The notes under the pieces: generated by a model
Database searches by the model: none
The model's input: the letters and a program-made list of their open reading frames with translations, nothing else
Told to the model about the DNA's origin: nothing
Part shown: positions 47,152 through 54,017 of the stretch, in pieces
How the letters are laid out: each line of letters starts with the position of its first letter
Position numbering within the stretch: the first letter of the stretch is position 1
Program-made: the position numbers and the translations under genes
Assembly: GCF_001646785.1 (NCBI RefSeq)
Contig: NZ_LRRH01000001.1
Span: 1-64,000, forward strand
Origin: Rhodococcus phenolicus
Lineage (GTDB): Bacteria; Actinomycetota; Actinomycetes; Mycobacteriales; Mycobacteriaceae
DNA length: 64,000 nt
Direction of reading: 5' to 3'

Positions 47152-48942
47152 GTGCCCAGTCATGCCAGCGCGCACATCACGAAAGTGCTCGTCGCCAACC
47201 GCGGCGAGATCGCTGTGCGGGTCATCCGAGCTGCCAAGGACGCCGGCTACGGCAGCGTCGCCGTCTACGCCGAGCCCGACGCGGACGCACAGTTCGTGAA
47301 GCTCGCCGACGAGGCTTTCGCGCTCGGTGGCCAGACCTCGGCCGAGTCCTACCTGGTCTTCGACAAGATCCTCGACGCCGCGAAGAAGTCCGGCGCCGAC
47401 GCGATCCACCCCGGCTACGGCTTCCTGTCCGAGAACGCCGACTTCGCGCAGGCCGTGATCGATGCCGGCCTCATCTGGATCGGCCCCTCGCCGCAGTCCA
47501 TCCGCGACCTCGGCGACAAGGTCACCGCCCGCCACATCGCCGAGCGTGCCAACGCACCGATGGCCGCGGGCACCAAGGACCCGGTCAAGAACGCCGACGA
47601 GGTCGTCGAGTTCGCCAAGCAGTACGGCGTGCCGGTCGCGATCAAGGCCGCCTTCGGTGGCGGCGGTCGCGGCATGAAGGTCGCGCAGACCATCGAGGAG
47701 ATCCCCGAGCTGTTCGAGTCGGCGACGCGTGAGGCCATCGCCGCGTTCGGCCGCGGCGAGTGCTTCGTCGAGCAGTACCTGGACAAGGCCCGCCACGTCG
47801 AGGCCCAGGTCATCGCCGACCAGCACGGCAACGTCGTCGTCGCCGGCACCCGCGACTGCTCGCTGCAGCGCCGCTTCCAGAAGCTCGTCGAGGAGGCGCC
47901 AGCGCCGTTCCTGACCGACGATCAGCGCGCCCGGATCCACGCGTCCGCCAAGGCCATCTGCAAGGAAGCCGGCTACTACGGTGCCGGCACCGTCGAGTAC
48001 CTGGTGCAGGGCGACACCGTTTCGTTCCTCGAGGTCAACACCCGCCTGCAGGTCGAACACCCGGTCACCGAGGAGACCGCCGGCATCGACCTCGTGCGTC
48101 AGCAGTTCCGCATCGCCAACGGCGAAGAGCTCACCATCAAGGAAGATCCCACCCCGCGTGGTCATTCCTTCGAGTTCCGCATCAACGGTGAGGACGCCGG
48201 CCGCGGCTTCATGCCCGCCCCCGGCCCCATCACCGTCTACAAGGAGCCGACCGGCCCGGGCGTGCGCGTCGACTCCGGTGTCGTGCAGGGCGACGTCATC
48301 GGCGGCCAGTTCGACTCGATGCTCGCCAAGCTGATCGTCACCGGCGAGACCCGCGAGCAGGCTCTGCAGCGCGCCGCCCGCGCGCTCGCCGAGTTCGAGG
48401 TCGACGGTCTGGCCACGGTCATCCCGTTCCACCGCCACATCGTCGAGAACCCGGCCTTCATCGGTGACGGCGAGAAGTTCGACGTCTACACCAAGTGGAT
48501 CGAAACCGAGTGGGACAATCCGATCGAGCCGTTCACCGGCGGCGGCGTGGTCGAGGACGAGGACGAGGCGCTGCCGCGTCAGAACGTCGTCGTCGAGGTC
48601 GGCGGCCGACGCGTCGAGGTGTCGCTGCCCGGGCAGTTCTCGCTCGGCGGTGGCGGCGGCGCGGCCGGCGTCCTGCGCAAGAAGCCGAAGGCGCGCAAGC
48701 GTGGCGGCGCCCACGGCGGCAAGGCGTCCGGCGACGCGGTCACCGCGCCGATGCAGGGCACCGTCGTCAAGGTCGCGGTCACCGAGGGGCAGGAAGTCGC
48801 CGAGGGCGATCTGATCGCGGTCCTCGAGGCCATGAAGATGGAGAACCCGGTCACCGCGCACAAGGCCGGTGTCGTCACCGGCCTGACCGTCGAGCCGGGC
48901 GCTGCGATCACCCAGGGAACGGTGCTCGCCGAGCTCAAGTAA
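47152..48942 (+). CDS. accA3: Acyl-CoA carboxylase biotinylated alpha subunit AccA3
   Basis: AccA3 carries out ATP-dependent carboxylation of its own biotin and serves several carboxyltransferases (AccD4/5/6). The 596-residue protein has a biotin carboxylase domain (about 11-460; ATP loop [13 protein letters not shown], catalytic [15 protein letters not shown]), a linker rich in Lys/Gly, and a C-terminal BCCP domain with biotin acceptor K562 in [13 protein letters not shown] 47152 has a perfect SD (AGGAGG). It is monocistronic, ended by a 17-bp hairpin. Confidence 0.97.
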   Translation: MPSHASAHITKVLVANRGEIAVRVIRAAKDAGYGSVAVYAEPDADAQFVKLADEAFALGGQTSAESYLVFDKILDAAKKSGADAIHPGYGFLSENADFAQAVIDAGLIWIGPSPQSIRDLGDKVTARHIAERANAPMAAGTKDPVKNADEVVEFAKQYGVPVAIKAAFGGGGRGMKVAQTIEEIPELFESATREAIAAFGRGECFVEQYLDKARHVEAQVIADQHGNVVVAGTRDCSLQRRFQKLVEEAPAPFLTDDQRARIHASAKAICKEAGYYGAGTVEYLVQGDTVSFLEVNTRLQVEHPVTEETAGIDLVRQQFRIANGEELTIKEDPTPRGHSFEFRINGEDAGRGFMPAPGPITVYKEPTGPGVRVDSGVVQGDVIGGQFDSMLAKLIVTGETREQALQRAARALAEFEVDGLATVIPFHRHIVENPAFIGDGEKFDVYTKWIETEWDNPIEPFTGGGVVEDEDEALPRQNVVVEVGGRRVEVSLPGQFSLGGGGGAAGVLRKKPKARKRGGAHGGKASGDAVTAPMQGTVVKVAVTEGQEVAEGDLIAVLEAMKMENPVTAHKAGVVTGLTVEPGAAITQGTVLAELK

Positions 48943-48954
48943 CACCCGGACAAC

Positions 48955-48994
48955 ACGAGGCTCCCGCACCGCATCGACGGTGCGGGAGCCTCGT
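48955..48994 (+). terminator. Strong terminator after accA3
   Basis: A perfect 17-bp stem (48955-48971 with 48978-48994, ACGAGGCTCCCGCACCG/...) with a 6-nt loop CATCGA lies 13 bp after the accA3 stop and is followed by a C/T-rich stretch. Confidence 0.85.
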
Positions 48995-49094
48995 CGTCTC
49001 TCCGCCCGAGGGTGTTCTCGCACACACCACAATCGGACATTCTTCACGTACCATCTCCGAGAGCGTCGGGGGTCGCTGTCGCACGAATCCATTT

Positions 49095-49140
49095 CGCGGC
49101 ACGCCACCACCGGGATGCCGCGACGGGCGTGCCGCCCGTC
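49095..49140 (+). promoter_or_regulatory. Structured 5' leader of the MHYT gene with mutually exclusive pairings
   Basis: Stem A pairs CGCGGCA (49095-49101) with TGCCGCG (49116-49122). Stem B pairs GACGGGC (49122-49128) with GCCCGTC (49134-49140). An alternative stem pairs GGCACGCC (49098-49105) with GGCGTGCC (49126-49133) and would disrupt both. The hairpins end 12 nt before the ATG, close to the SD. A TACCAT -10-like box is at 49049-49054. I recognise no known riboswitch class. Confidence 0.35.
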
Positions 49141-49152
49141 TTCAGGGGACGT

Positions 49153-49950
49153 ATGTCGCACGAACTCCACCATTTCTCGATGGGAATGTGGGCCCTTGTG
49201 CTCGCGTGGCTCACCTCCGCCGCGGGCTGCTACATGGGATTGACCTGTGTGCGCCGCGCCGCGCGCATGCCCACCACCGAAGCCCGAACCAGCTGGACCC
49301 TTCTCGCGAGTCTGTCGATCGGGGGTGTCGGCATCTGGCTCATGCACTTCATCGGAATGCTGGGATTCTCCGTGACCGGATCCCCGGTCCGATACGGACT
49401 GGCACCGACGCTGCTGTCGGTGATCCTCGCGATCGGCGCCACGTGGTTCGGTCTGCGCAGTCTGCAGCCGGACGCGCCGTGGTTCCGGACGCACTCCCCT
49501 CGCCTGCGGCTGTGTGTGGGCGGCGTCGTCATGGGGCTCGCCGTCGCCGGTATGCACTACACGGGCATGTCGGCCGTGCGGGTCCGGGGCGAGCTCGACC
49601 AGGAGATCCCGTTCGTCGCCGTGTCGGTGCTGATCGGCGTGGTGGCATCGCTCGCCGCATTGTGGCTGTCGAACGTCGCCGAACGGCCGGCGACGCGCAT
49701 TCCCGCCGCCGCGATGATGGCGTGCGCGGTCGTGGCGCTGCACTACACCGGAATAGCGGGCGTCACGGTCCATCTGTCGGAGTCCGCGCCCGAACCGAGC
49801 GGCATGACGGTGATGTCGCTGATGTTCCCCGGATTCATCCTCGGGTCCCTCGTTCTCGCGGTGATCATGATCCTGCTGTTGGAGGCACCCAGCGACGACG
49901 ATCTGCGGCGCGAGTTCCGGATCGCGGACTGGGAGGCCGGCCGCGGGTAG
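49153..49950 (+). CDS. MHYT-domain integral membrane sensor protein
   Basis: MHYT domains are proposed to sense diatomic gases through copper bound by conserved Met/His residues. The 265-residue protein has seven membrane helices and the three repeats LMHFIGM, AGMHYTGMS and ALHYTGIA at the outer faces of alternating helices. No GGDEF, EAL or kinase domain follows; the C-terminal 20 residues are a short acidic tail, so it would need a partner for output. ATG 49153 follows GGGGAC. It stands alone between accA3 and the DUF1707 genes. Confidence 0.9.
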   Translation: MSHELHHFSMGMWALVLAWLTSAAGCYMGLTCVRRAARMPTTEARTSWTLLASLSIGGVGIWLMHFIGMLGFSVTGSPVRYGLAPTLLSVILAIGATWFGLRSLQPDAPWFRTHSPRLRLCVGGVVMGLAVAGMHYTGMSAVRVRGELDQEIPFVAVSVLIGVVASLAALWLSNVAERPATRIPAAAMMACAVVALHYTGIAGVTVHLSESAPEPSGMTVMSLMFPGFILGSLVLAVIMILLLEAPSDDDLRREFRIADWEAGRG

Positions 49951-50008
49951 TCCCGGGCTTTTCGCGACCGATGACGATCCACCCGGGGCGCAGCCGGTTC
50001 CGGCGTTC

Positions 50009-50014
50009 TAGTGT
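50009..50014 (+). promoter_or_regulatory. -10 box TAGTGT, leaderless promoter of first DUF1707 gene
   Basis: TAGTGT is followed by exactly 6 nt (GGACGT) and ATG 50021. Confidence 0.55.
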
Positions 50015-50020
50015 GGACGT

Positions 50021-50653
50021 ATGGCCGAGCCGCACGAGATACGCATCGGCACCGCCGAACGCGAGCTGGCGCAACGCCTGCTCGGGGAGCACTTCGCCGC
50101 CGGGCGGCTGACTCCGGCCGAATTCGAGGAACGATCCGGTCTCGTCGAGGCGGCGACGACACGCGGCGACCTGGTGGTCCCGTTCTCCGATCTGCCTCTC
50201 GCCGAGCCGGCACCGAGGCGCCGCCGCGGGCAGGGGCTGATCCTCGGCCTGCTGCCGCTGGTGCTGCTCGCGGTGTTCTTCGTGGCGGATCGGTTCGACA
50301 TCGGCATCTGGTTGCCCGCGGCCGCGGCGGTTGCCGCGGCCGCGACGGCGGTGCTCGTCGTCCGGGTCCGCCCGGCGACCGCGGCCCCGGGATCGGTGGC
50401 GTTGCCGCCCGCGTACCCTCGCGACGAAGCAGCACCGGAGTCCTCCGTGCCGCGCGAATCCCGTTCCCGCAGCGCACCGTCGAACACCGCCGTGCTCGAC
50501 CTGCTCACCCTGCTACCGATCGGGCTGGTGGCCGCAGTGTCGATGGTCGCGATCCGCTTTCCGATCGTCATGATGATCTCCGCCGTCGTGTTGGTGGCGG
50601 TCGTCGTGAAGGCCTATCGGATCGTCACCGGAGGACCCGGAAACGACGGGTGA
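50021..50653 (+). CDS. DUF1707 membrane protein (first of a tandem pair)
   Basis: The 210-residue protein opens with a DUF1707 domain (residues 5-60; IRIGTAERELAQRLLGEHFAAGRLTPAEFEERSGL), a small helical module seen at the N-terminus of many actinobacterial membrane proteins. Two hydrophobic helices follow (about 72-110), then a charged loop and two more near the C-terminus (VLDLLTLLPIGLVAAVSMVAI, FPIVMMISAVVLVAVVV). The function is unknown. It is paralogous to the next gene and has its own leaderless promoter. Confidence 0.85.
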   Translation: MAEPHEIRIGTAERELAQRLLGEHFAAGRLTPAEFEERSGLVEAATTRGDLVVPFSDLPLAEPAPRRRRGQGLILGLLPLVLLAVFFVADRFDIGIWLPAAAAVAAAATAVLVVRVRPATAAPGSVALPPAYPRDEAAPESSVPRESRSRSAPSNTAVLDLLTLLPIGLVAAVSMVAIRFPIVMMISAVVLVAVVVKAYRIVTGGPGNDG

Positions 50654-50685
50654 GGCCGGCCACGCTCCCCGGTCCTGCGGAGCAC

Positions 50686-50691
50686 TAGTCT
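50686..50691 (+). promoter_or_regulatory. -10 box TAGTCT, leaderless promoter of second DUF1707 gene
   Basis: TAGTCT is followed by 7 nt (GGTTGCC) and ATG 50699. Confidence 0.55.
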
Positions 50692-50698
50692 GGTTGCC

Positions 50699-51136
50699 AT
50701 GTCCGACACCCCCGAGGTCCGCATCGGCACCGCCGAACGCGAGCAGGCGCTGCAGTTGCTCGGTGAGCATTTCGGTGCCGGGCGGCTGACGCTCGTGGAG
50801 TTCGAGGAGCGCAGCGGCAAGGCCTCGGCAGCGACGACCCGTGGCGATCTCGAGGCGCTGTTCGCCGACCTGCCGGCGACCGCCGCGAACAGCCCGGCTC
50901 GGTCCGGGGAGAGGTCACCCGCGAAGCGTGGGTTGCCGGACCGGTGGCGCGACGTGGTCGTGGGCGTGACACCGGCGGTGGCGCTCGTTCTGTTCTTCGT
51001 CTTCGACAGCTGGCTCTGGTTCCTGCTCATCCCGGTCGTCAGCGTCGTCCTGTATGCGGGCCTCGATCAGGACCATAGGTCGCGCGACCGGAAGCGCGAC
51101 GGAAACAGGAAGCACACGGACGGGGGCGATGCCTGA
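50699..51136 (+). CDS. DUF1707 membrane protein (second of a tandem pair)
   Basis: The 145-residue protein has a DUF1707 domain (VRIGTAEREQALQLLGEHFGAGRLTLVEFEERSGK) nearly identical in pattern to its neighbour, which points to local duplication. A linker and a pair of membrane helices (VVVGVTPAVALVLFFVF, WFLLIPVVSVVLYAGL) follow, and the C-terminus is highly charged (RSRDRKRDGNRK). The stop overlaps the next ATG (TGATG). Confidence 0.85.
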   Translation: MSDTPEVRIGTAEREQALQLLGEHFGAGRLTLVEFEERSGKASAATTRGDLEALFADLPATAANSPARSGERSPAKRGLPDRWRDVVVGVTPAVALVLFFVFDSWLWFLLIPVVSVVLYAGLDQDHRSRDRKRDGNRKHTDGGDA

Positions 51137-51393
51137 TGGAACCGGTCGAGATCAACGCCGGAAACTGGTACCTCCTCGCCGAGGACTCCGACGGCTGGGA
51201 TGCCGACAGCCGGTACCGCTGGTCGGTCCGCGAAGCGACGACGGCCGACGCGGTCGCGGAGGTGACGCTGATGCCCGATGGAACGGTGAGCGGCAGCGCC
51301 CGCGACGGCGAGGACGCCGCGTTGACCGCGGCACGCCGGGCAGTGCGCGGATTCGCGGAGGCCGCCCTGGGCCTGACCGTCCGGGACGCCTGA
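51136..51393 (+). CDS. Small hypothetical protein
   Basis: This 85-residue acidic soluble protein starts on the last base of the DUF1707 stop (TGATG), so it is translationally coupled. It shows a beta-rich first half (NWYLLAEDSDGW, YRWSVREATTADAVAEVTLMPDG) and a C-terminal amphipathic helix. No family recognised. Confidence 0.7.
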   Translation: MEPVEINAGNWYLLAEDSDGWDADSRYRWSVREATTADAVAEVTLMPDGTVSGSARDGEDAALTAARRAVRGFAEAALGLTVRDA

Positions 51394-51396
51394 CCG

Positions 51397-51696
51397 GTGC
51401 CCGCACTCACGTGGCGGCGCACGCTGCCGCTCGTCGTGGTCACGATCGTGGTGACCGCGATGCTCCTGTCCCCCGGGGGCACCGCGCCGGAGGGACCGCC
51501 TCACACCGACAAGGTCACGCACGCATTGTTTTTCGCTGCTCTCGCCTACTGCTCGCGGTACGCCCGGATTCCGGCCGCGTGGACGATCGTCTGGCTCGCC
51601 GCGTACGGCGCCGTGACCGAGATCCTGCAGGCGACCGTTGCGGTTCGTCGTTCGGGATCGGTGTGGGATTGGTGTGCCGACCTGGTCGGCGTCTGA
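51397..51696 (+). CDS. VanZ-like membrane protein, apparently frameshifted near its C-terminus
   Basis: The 99-residue frame has three hydrophobic helices and the VanZ-family core DKVTHALFFAALAYCSRY, AAYGAVTEILQATV and SVWDWCADLVGV. VanZ proteins end with a fourth helix after DxxAD(L/T)xG. That helix (LIGLAVFTAVRRRTRAAR) is present immediately downstream, up to the TGA at 51747-51749, but in the next frame. One extra base near 51693 would restore it. It is either a recent frameshift, a sequencing error, or a truncated functional copy. GTG 51397 lies three bases after the previous stop. Confidence 0.65.
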   Translation: MPALTWRRTLPLVVVTIVVTAMLLSPGGTAPEGPPHTDKVTHALFFAALAYCSRYARIPAAWTIVWLAAYGAVTEILQATVAVRRSGSVWDWCADLVGV

Positions 51697-51783
51697 TCGG
51701 TCTCGCGGTGTTCACCGCGGTGCGCCGTCGTACCCGGGCCGCGCGCTGACGATCCGCGAGCGAACGGCGCACCGTCCCCCGGC

Positions 51784-52629
51784 TCATGCGCCGCGTGAAG
51801 TCTGCGTGCTCTCCGTATCGACCAGCCGGGACCGCAACGCCTGGAGCGTGTTGTCGTCGAGGCTCAGCCCCTCCGCGAAGTACTGCTCGATCGTGCCGTA
51901 GCGATCCGTGACCTCGTCGAGTGCGGCCTCGAGGTAGTTGCGTTGCACGCCGAGCAGCGGGACCAGCACCTTCGGGTCTCCGCCGACTTCACGGAACCTC
52001 GCGAACAGCGGTTCGAACCTCGGGAGCAGCAACTCGTTCGTACGCAGATAATCGGCGAACACGTCGTCCTCGCCGGCGCCGGCGAACAGCAGCAGCGACG
52101 CCGCCGCCCACCCGGTGCGGTCCTTGCCCGCACTGCAGTGCACGAGCGCCGGAACTTCGCCGTGCGCGATCCCGGTGGCCATACGACGGTAGGACGCCGC
52201 GGCGCTCGGCAGGGTGACGAAATCCCGGTAGCTCCCGAGCAGGTACTGCTCGGCGCGACCGTCCGACAGTTCCTTCGCGACGATCTCCGGGTTCGCGACG
52301 AGCTCCGGCAACGCGGCCGCGACGGACGCGTCCTCTCGGTCGGCGAAGACGTCGAGCCCGACGTGGACGGCACCGTCCGGCAGCCGGTCGGGGCGGCGTT
52401 CCATCTCGGCGGCGGTCCGCAGGTCGAAGACAGTGGTGATCTGCAGGGCATCGAGCGTCTGACGGTCGGTGTCGGTCAGGCGGCTCAGATCGGTGGAGCG
52501 AAACACCACTCCGGTGCGGACCTCTCCGCCGAATCGGCTCGCGCAGCCACCGATGTCCCGCAGGTTGGCGAGTGACGGTATCGCGAACGTCGTTTCCTCG
52601 CCTGCGCCTTCTCCCACTGTTTCTGTCAT
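51784..52629 (-). CDS. PtpB-like protein phosphatase
   Basis: The 281-residue protein-tyrosine/dual-specificity phosphatase resembles M. tuberculosis PtpB: NLRDIGG near the N-terminus, RSTDLSRLT, VFDLRTAAEMERRPD (general-acid region) and the P-loop HCSAGKDRTG with the Cys nucleophile and Arg. PtpB-type enzymes also remove phosphoinositide phosphates. There is no signal sequence. ATG 52629 is supported by a leaderless-type -10 box. It is a possible counterpart of the Ser/Thr kinase encoded 3.4 kb away, but that link is only proximity. Confidence 0.9.
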   Translation of the reverse strand: MTETVGEGAGEETTFAIPSLANLRDIGGCASRFGGEVRTGVVFRSTDLSRLTDTDRQTLDALQITTVFDLRTAAEMERRPDRLPDGAVHVGLDVFADREDASVAAALPELVANPEIVAKELSDGRAEQYLLGSYRDFVTLPSAAASYRRMATGIAHGEVPALVHCSAGKDRTGWAAASLLLFAGAGEDDVFADYLRTNELLLPRFEPLFARFREVGGDPKVLVPLLGVQRNYLEAALDEVTDRYGTIEQYFAEGLSLDDNTLQALRSRLVDTESTQTSRGA

Positions 52630-52636
52630 GTACGAC

Positions 52637-52642
52637 AAACTA
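52637..52642 (-). promoter_or_regulatory. -10 box TAGTTT, leaderless promoter of the phosphatase gene
   Basis: On the minus strand TAGTTT is followed by 7 nt (GTCGTAC) and ATG 52629. Confidence 0.5.
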
Positions 52643-52688
52643 CGCGGCGCGGCACCGGGCAGGGGCACAGCCCGGTCCTGGTGAGCGG

Positions 52689-53063
52689 TCATCCCGTCAG
52701 AGGGCGGCGATCGGCGGTGCAGCCCGGGTTCTGCGGCGGGGCTTCCTCCGTCGCGGGCCGGTGCAGCACAGCCGACGTCGGCCGGACCCGCAGCATCTCG
52801 TCGCCGAGGGTGGCCTCACCGTCGACGATCAGCGAGTATCCACCCGGTTCGGCGGGCGGATGAACCAGCGACACCGCCGGGTGGATACCGATGTTCGCGG
52901 CAGTGCGGCGGCCGAGTCCGTGGATGGTCAGATCGGTGCCGTTCCATGCGGCTGTCACCGCGACGGCGTGCGGCCGGGCGTCGGATCCTGTGGTCAGCAG
53001 GTATGCGTATCCGAAATCACGGAGGGCCGCGTCGAGCGCGGCCAGGTCGACTTTGATGCTCAC
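52689..53063 (-). CDS. Flavin-split-barrel (pyridoxamine-phosphate-oxidase-like) protein
   Basis: The 124-residue protein has the PNPOx-like split-barrel pattern: ALRDFGYAYLLTTGSDARPHAVAVTAAWNGTDLTIHG, RRTAANIGIHPAVSLV and the C-terminal RPTSAVLHRPA. It probably binds FMN or F420, as in the large mycobacterial FDOR families; the exact cofactor is not deducible. GTG 53063 was chosen, with a near-consensus CAGGCT box 7 nt before it. A GTG at 53099 would add 12 residues. Confidence 0.75.
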   Translation of the reverse strand: MSIKVDLAALDAALRDFGYAYLLTTGSDARPHAVAVTAAWNGTDLTIHGLGRRTAANIGIHPAVSLVHPPAEPGGYSLIVDGEATLGDEMLRVRPTSAVLHRPATEEAPPQNPGCTADRRPLTG

Positions 53064-53134
53064 GGCACCGAGCCTGCGCGGGATCGAACAGCCGGTCAAG
53101 CGCGGCCGCCCATGCGGTGCGCTTGGGAGCGGCC

Positions 53135-53190
53135 CGAGACCGATGTTGTTTGCGGTATCTGCGGGAAAGTCGCAAACAACGCCGGTCTCG
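53135..53190. repeat. 20-bp imperfect inverted repeat
   Basis: The arms 53135-53154 and 53171-53190 match at 18 of 20 positions around a 16-nt loop; key arm sequence CGAGACCG..GTTGTTTGCG. It lies 13 bp past the minus-strand stop of the S74-domain gene and upstream of the split-barrel gene, so it is a terminator or a mobile palindromic element. Confidence 0.6.
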
Positions 53191-53202
53191 AGTCGGCTCG
53201 GT

Positions 53203-53694
53203 TCACGACGCTGATTCGATATCCGAGGCTCGCGCTTCGTCGAGTGCTTCTTCGAGGATCACCACCCTGTGGTAGAGCGCTTGTATGGCTGCCATACAGA
53301 CACCGTTGGCGTCCACGACAGCAATCCTGCGGTTCGAGTGCCCGAGCCCGAACGCGGCCGCGAAATCCTGCGCCATCGGCCCGAGGTGCCGAACACTGCG
53401 GTGATCGAATCCGTAGGTCCACACGCTCACTGGGAGTTCACCCAATCGGGCGAGGACATCGTCTGTGCATACCGGCGTCCGGCCCCCAACGCCACGGCGT
53501 CGCGTGATCGCCGAGTGCATCCAGGCAACGGGATGTCGGCCGCAGGCCGAGATCCCAGCCCGCAACCGCCCCCGGGCGGTGGAGACCCACCGCCCGGGGA
53601 GTTCCGGGAGTCCTGTGACGACGTCCGTCCCGTTGTGCGAGGACGAGACCGTTTCGATCCGTGCACCGTTCGTGGCGGCGGTCGAGAGTGTCAC
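53203..53694 (-). CDS. Stand-alone S74 (intramolecular-chaperone-like) domain protein
   Basis: The C-terminal half of this 163-residue protein (about 75-155) reads like the C-terminal peptidase S74/tail-fibre chaperone module: VLARLGELPVSVWTYG...VRHLGPMAQDFAAAFGLG, then a D-x-x-G-V turn and an AIQALYHRVVILEEAL helix. In phage tail spikes this module trimerises and self-cleaves; here there is no fibre domain and the upstream catalytic Ser/Lys region is not evident. The first 70 residues are unrecognised. GTG 53694 has an SD (GGAGG), 11 bp after the 33-aa peptide gene. Confidence 0.7.
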   Translation of the reverse strand: MTLSTAATNGARIETVSSSHNGTDVVTGLPELPGRWVSTARGRLRAGISACGRHPVAWMHSAITRRRGVGGRTPVCTDDVLARLGELPVSVWTYGFDHRSVRHLGPMAQDFAAAFGLGHSNRRIAVVDANGVCMAAIQALYHRVVILEEALDEARASDIESAS

Positions 53695-53704
53695 AGCGGC
53701 CTCC

Positions 53705-53806
53705 TCACGGTTCGAGCACGTGGACGTCGTGCTTGATGGTTGCGTCGCTGAACAGCAACGTGAAGAGATTGCCCAGGAAGGTCCCGATGATCAAGTCCAA
53801 CGGCAT
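53705..53806 (-). CDS. 33-residue hydrophobic microprotein
   Basis: A short frame from ATG 53806 encodes a 33-residue peptide starting MPLDLIIGTFLGNLFTLLF and ending in a polar DATIKHDVHVLEP-type tail. The start has an excellent SD (GAAGGAG, 7-nt spacing), better than most genes here, which is the main reason to believe it. The hydrophobic half could be one short membrane helix or an amphipathic toxin- or leader-like segment. It precedes the S74-domain gene by 10 bp, implying a two-gene operon. Confidence 0.55.
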   Translation of the reverse strand: MPLDLIIGTFLGNLFTLLFSDATIKHDVHVLEP

Positions 53807-54017
53807 TGTCTTACTCCTTCGTTCTGCGGCGCTTCCGCTACCGCGGTCGTTCCGGTGATTCCGGCTACGACGAGAACTCTCCGCCGATTCGGGCCGCCCC
53901 GAATCCGTGCTGCCCCGGCATTTCCGCCCGTGCCGGCACCGATTCCGGTTCCGTGCCTCCACGGTGGTGCCTGCGATCGGGCCGGGAGACACTGAGAAGG
54001 TTCGGTGAGGAGATCCG

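Noticed and set aside
49012-49152. Known riboswitch (c-di-GMP or ydaO type) ahead of the MHYT gene
   Set aside because: I could not find the conserved core sequences of those classes; only generic hairpins are visible.
47137-49773. 878-codon minus-strand frame opposite accA3
   Set aside because: Antisense of accA3 and the MHYT gene, with no motif and no start signal.
53203-53694. Prophage remnant suggested by the S74-like domain
   Set aside because: No integrase, structural, lysis or terminase genes and no attachment-site repeats nearby; the domain alone does not support a prophage.
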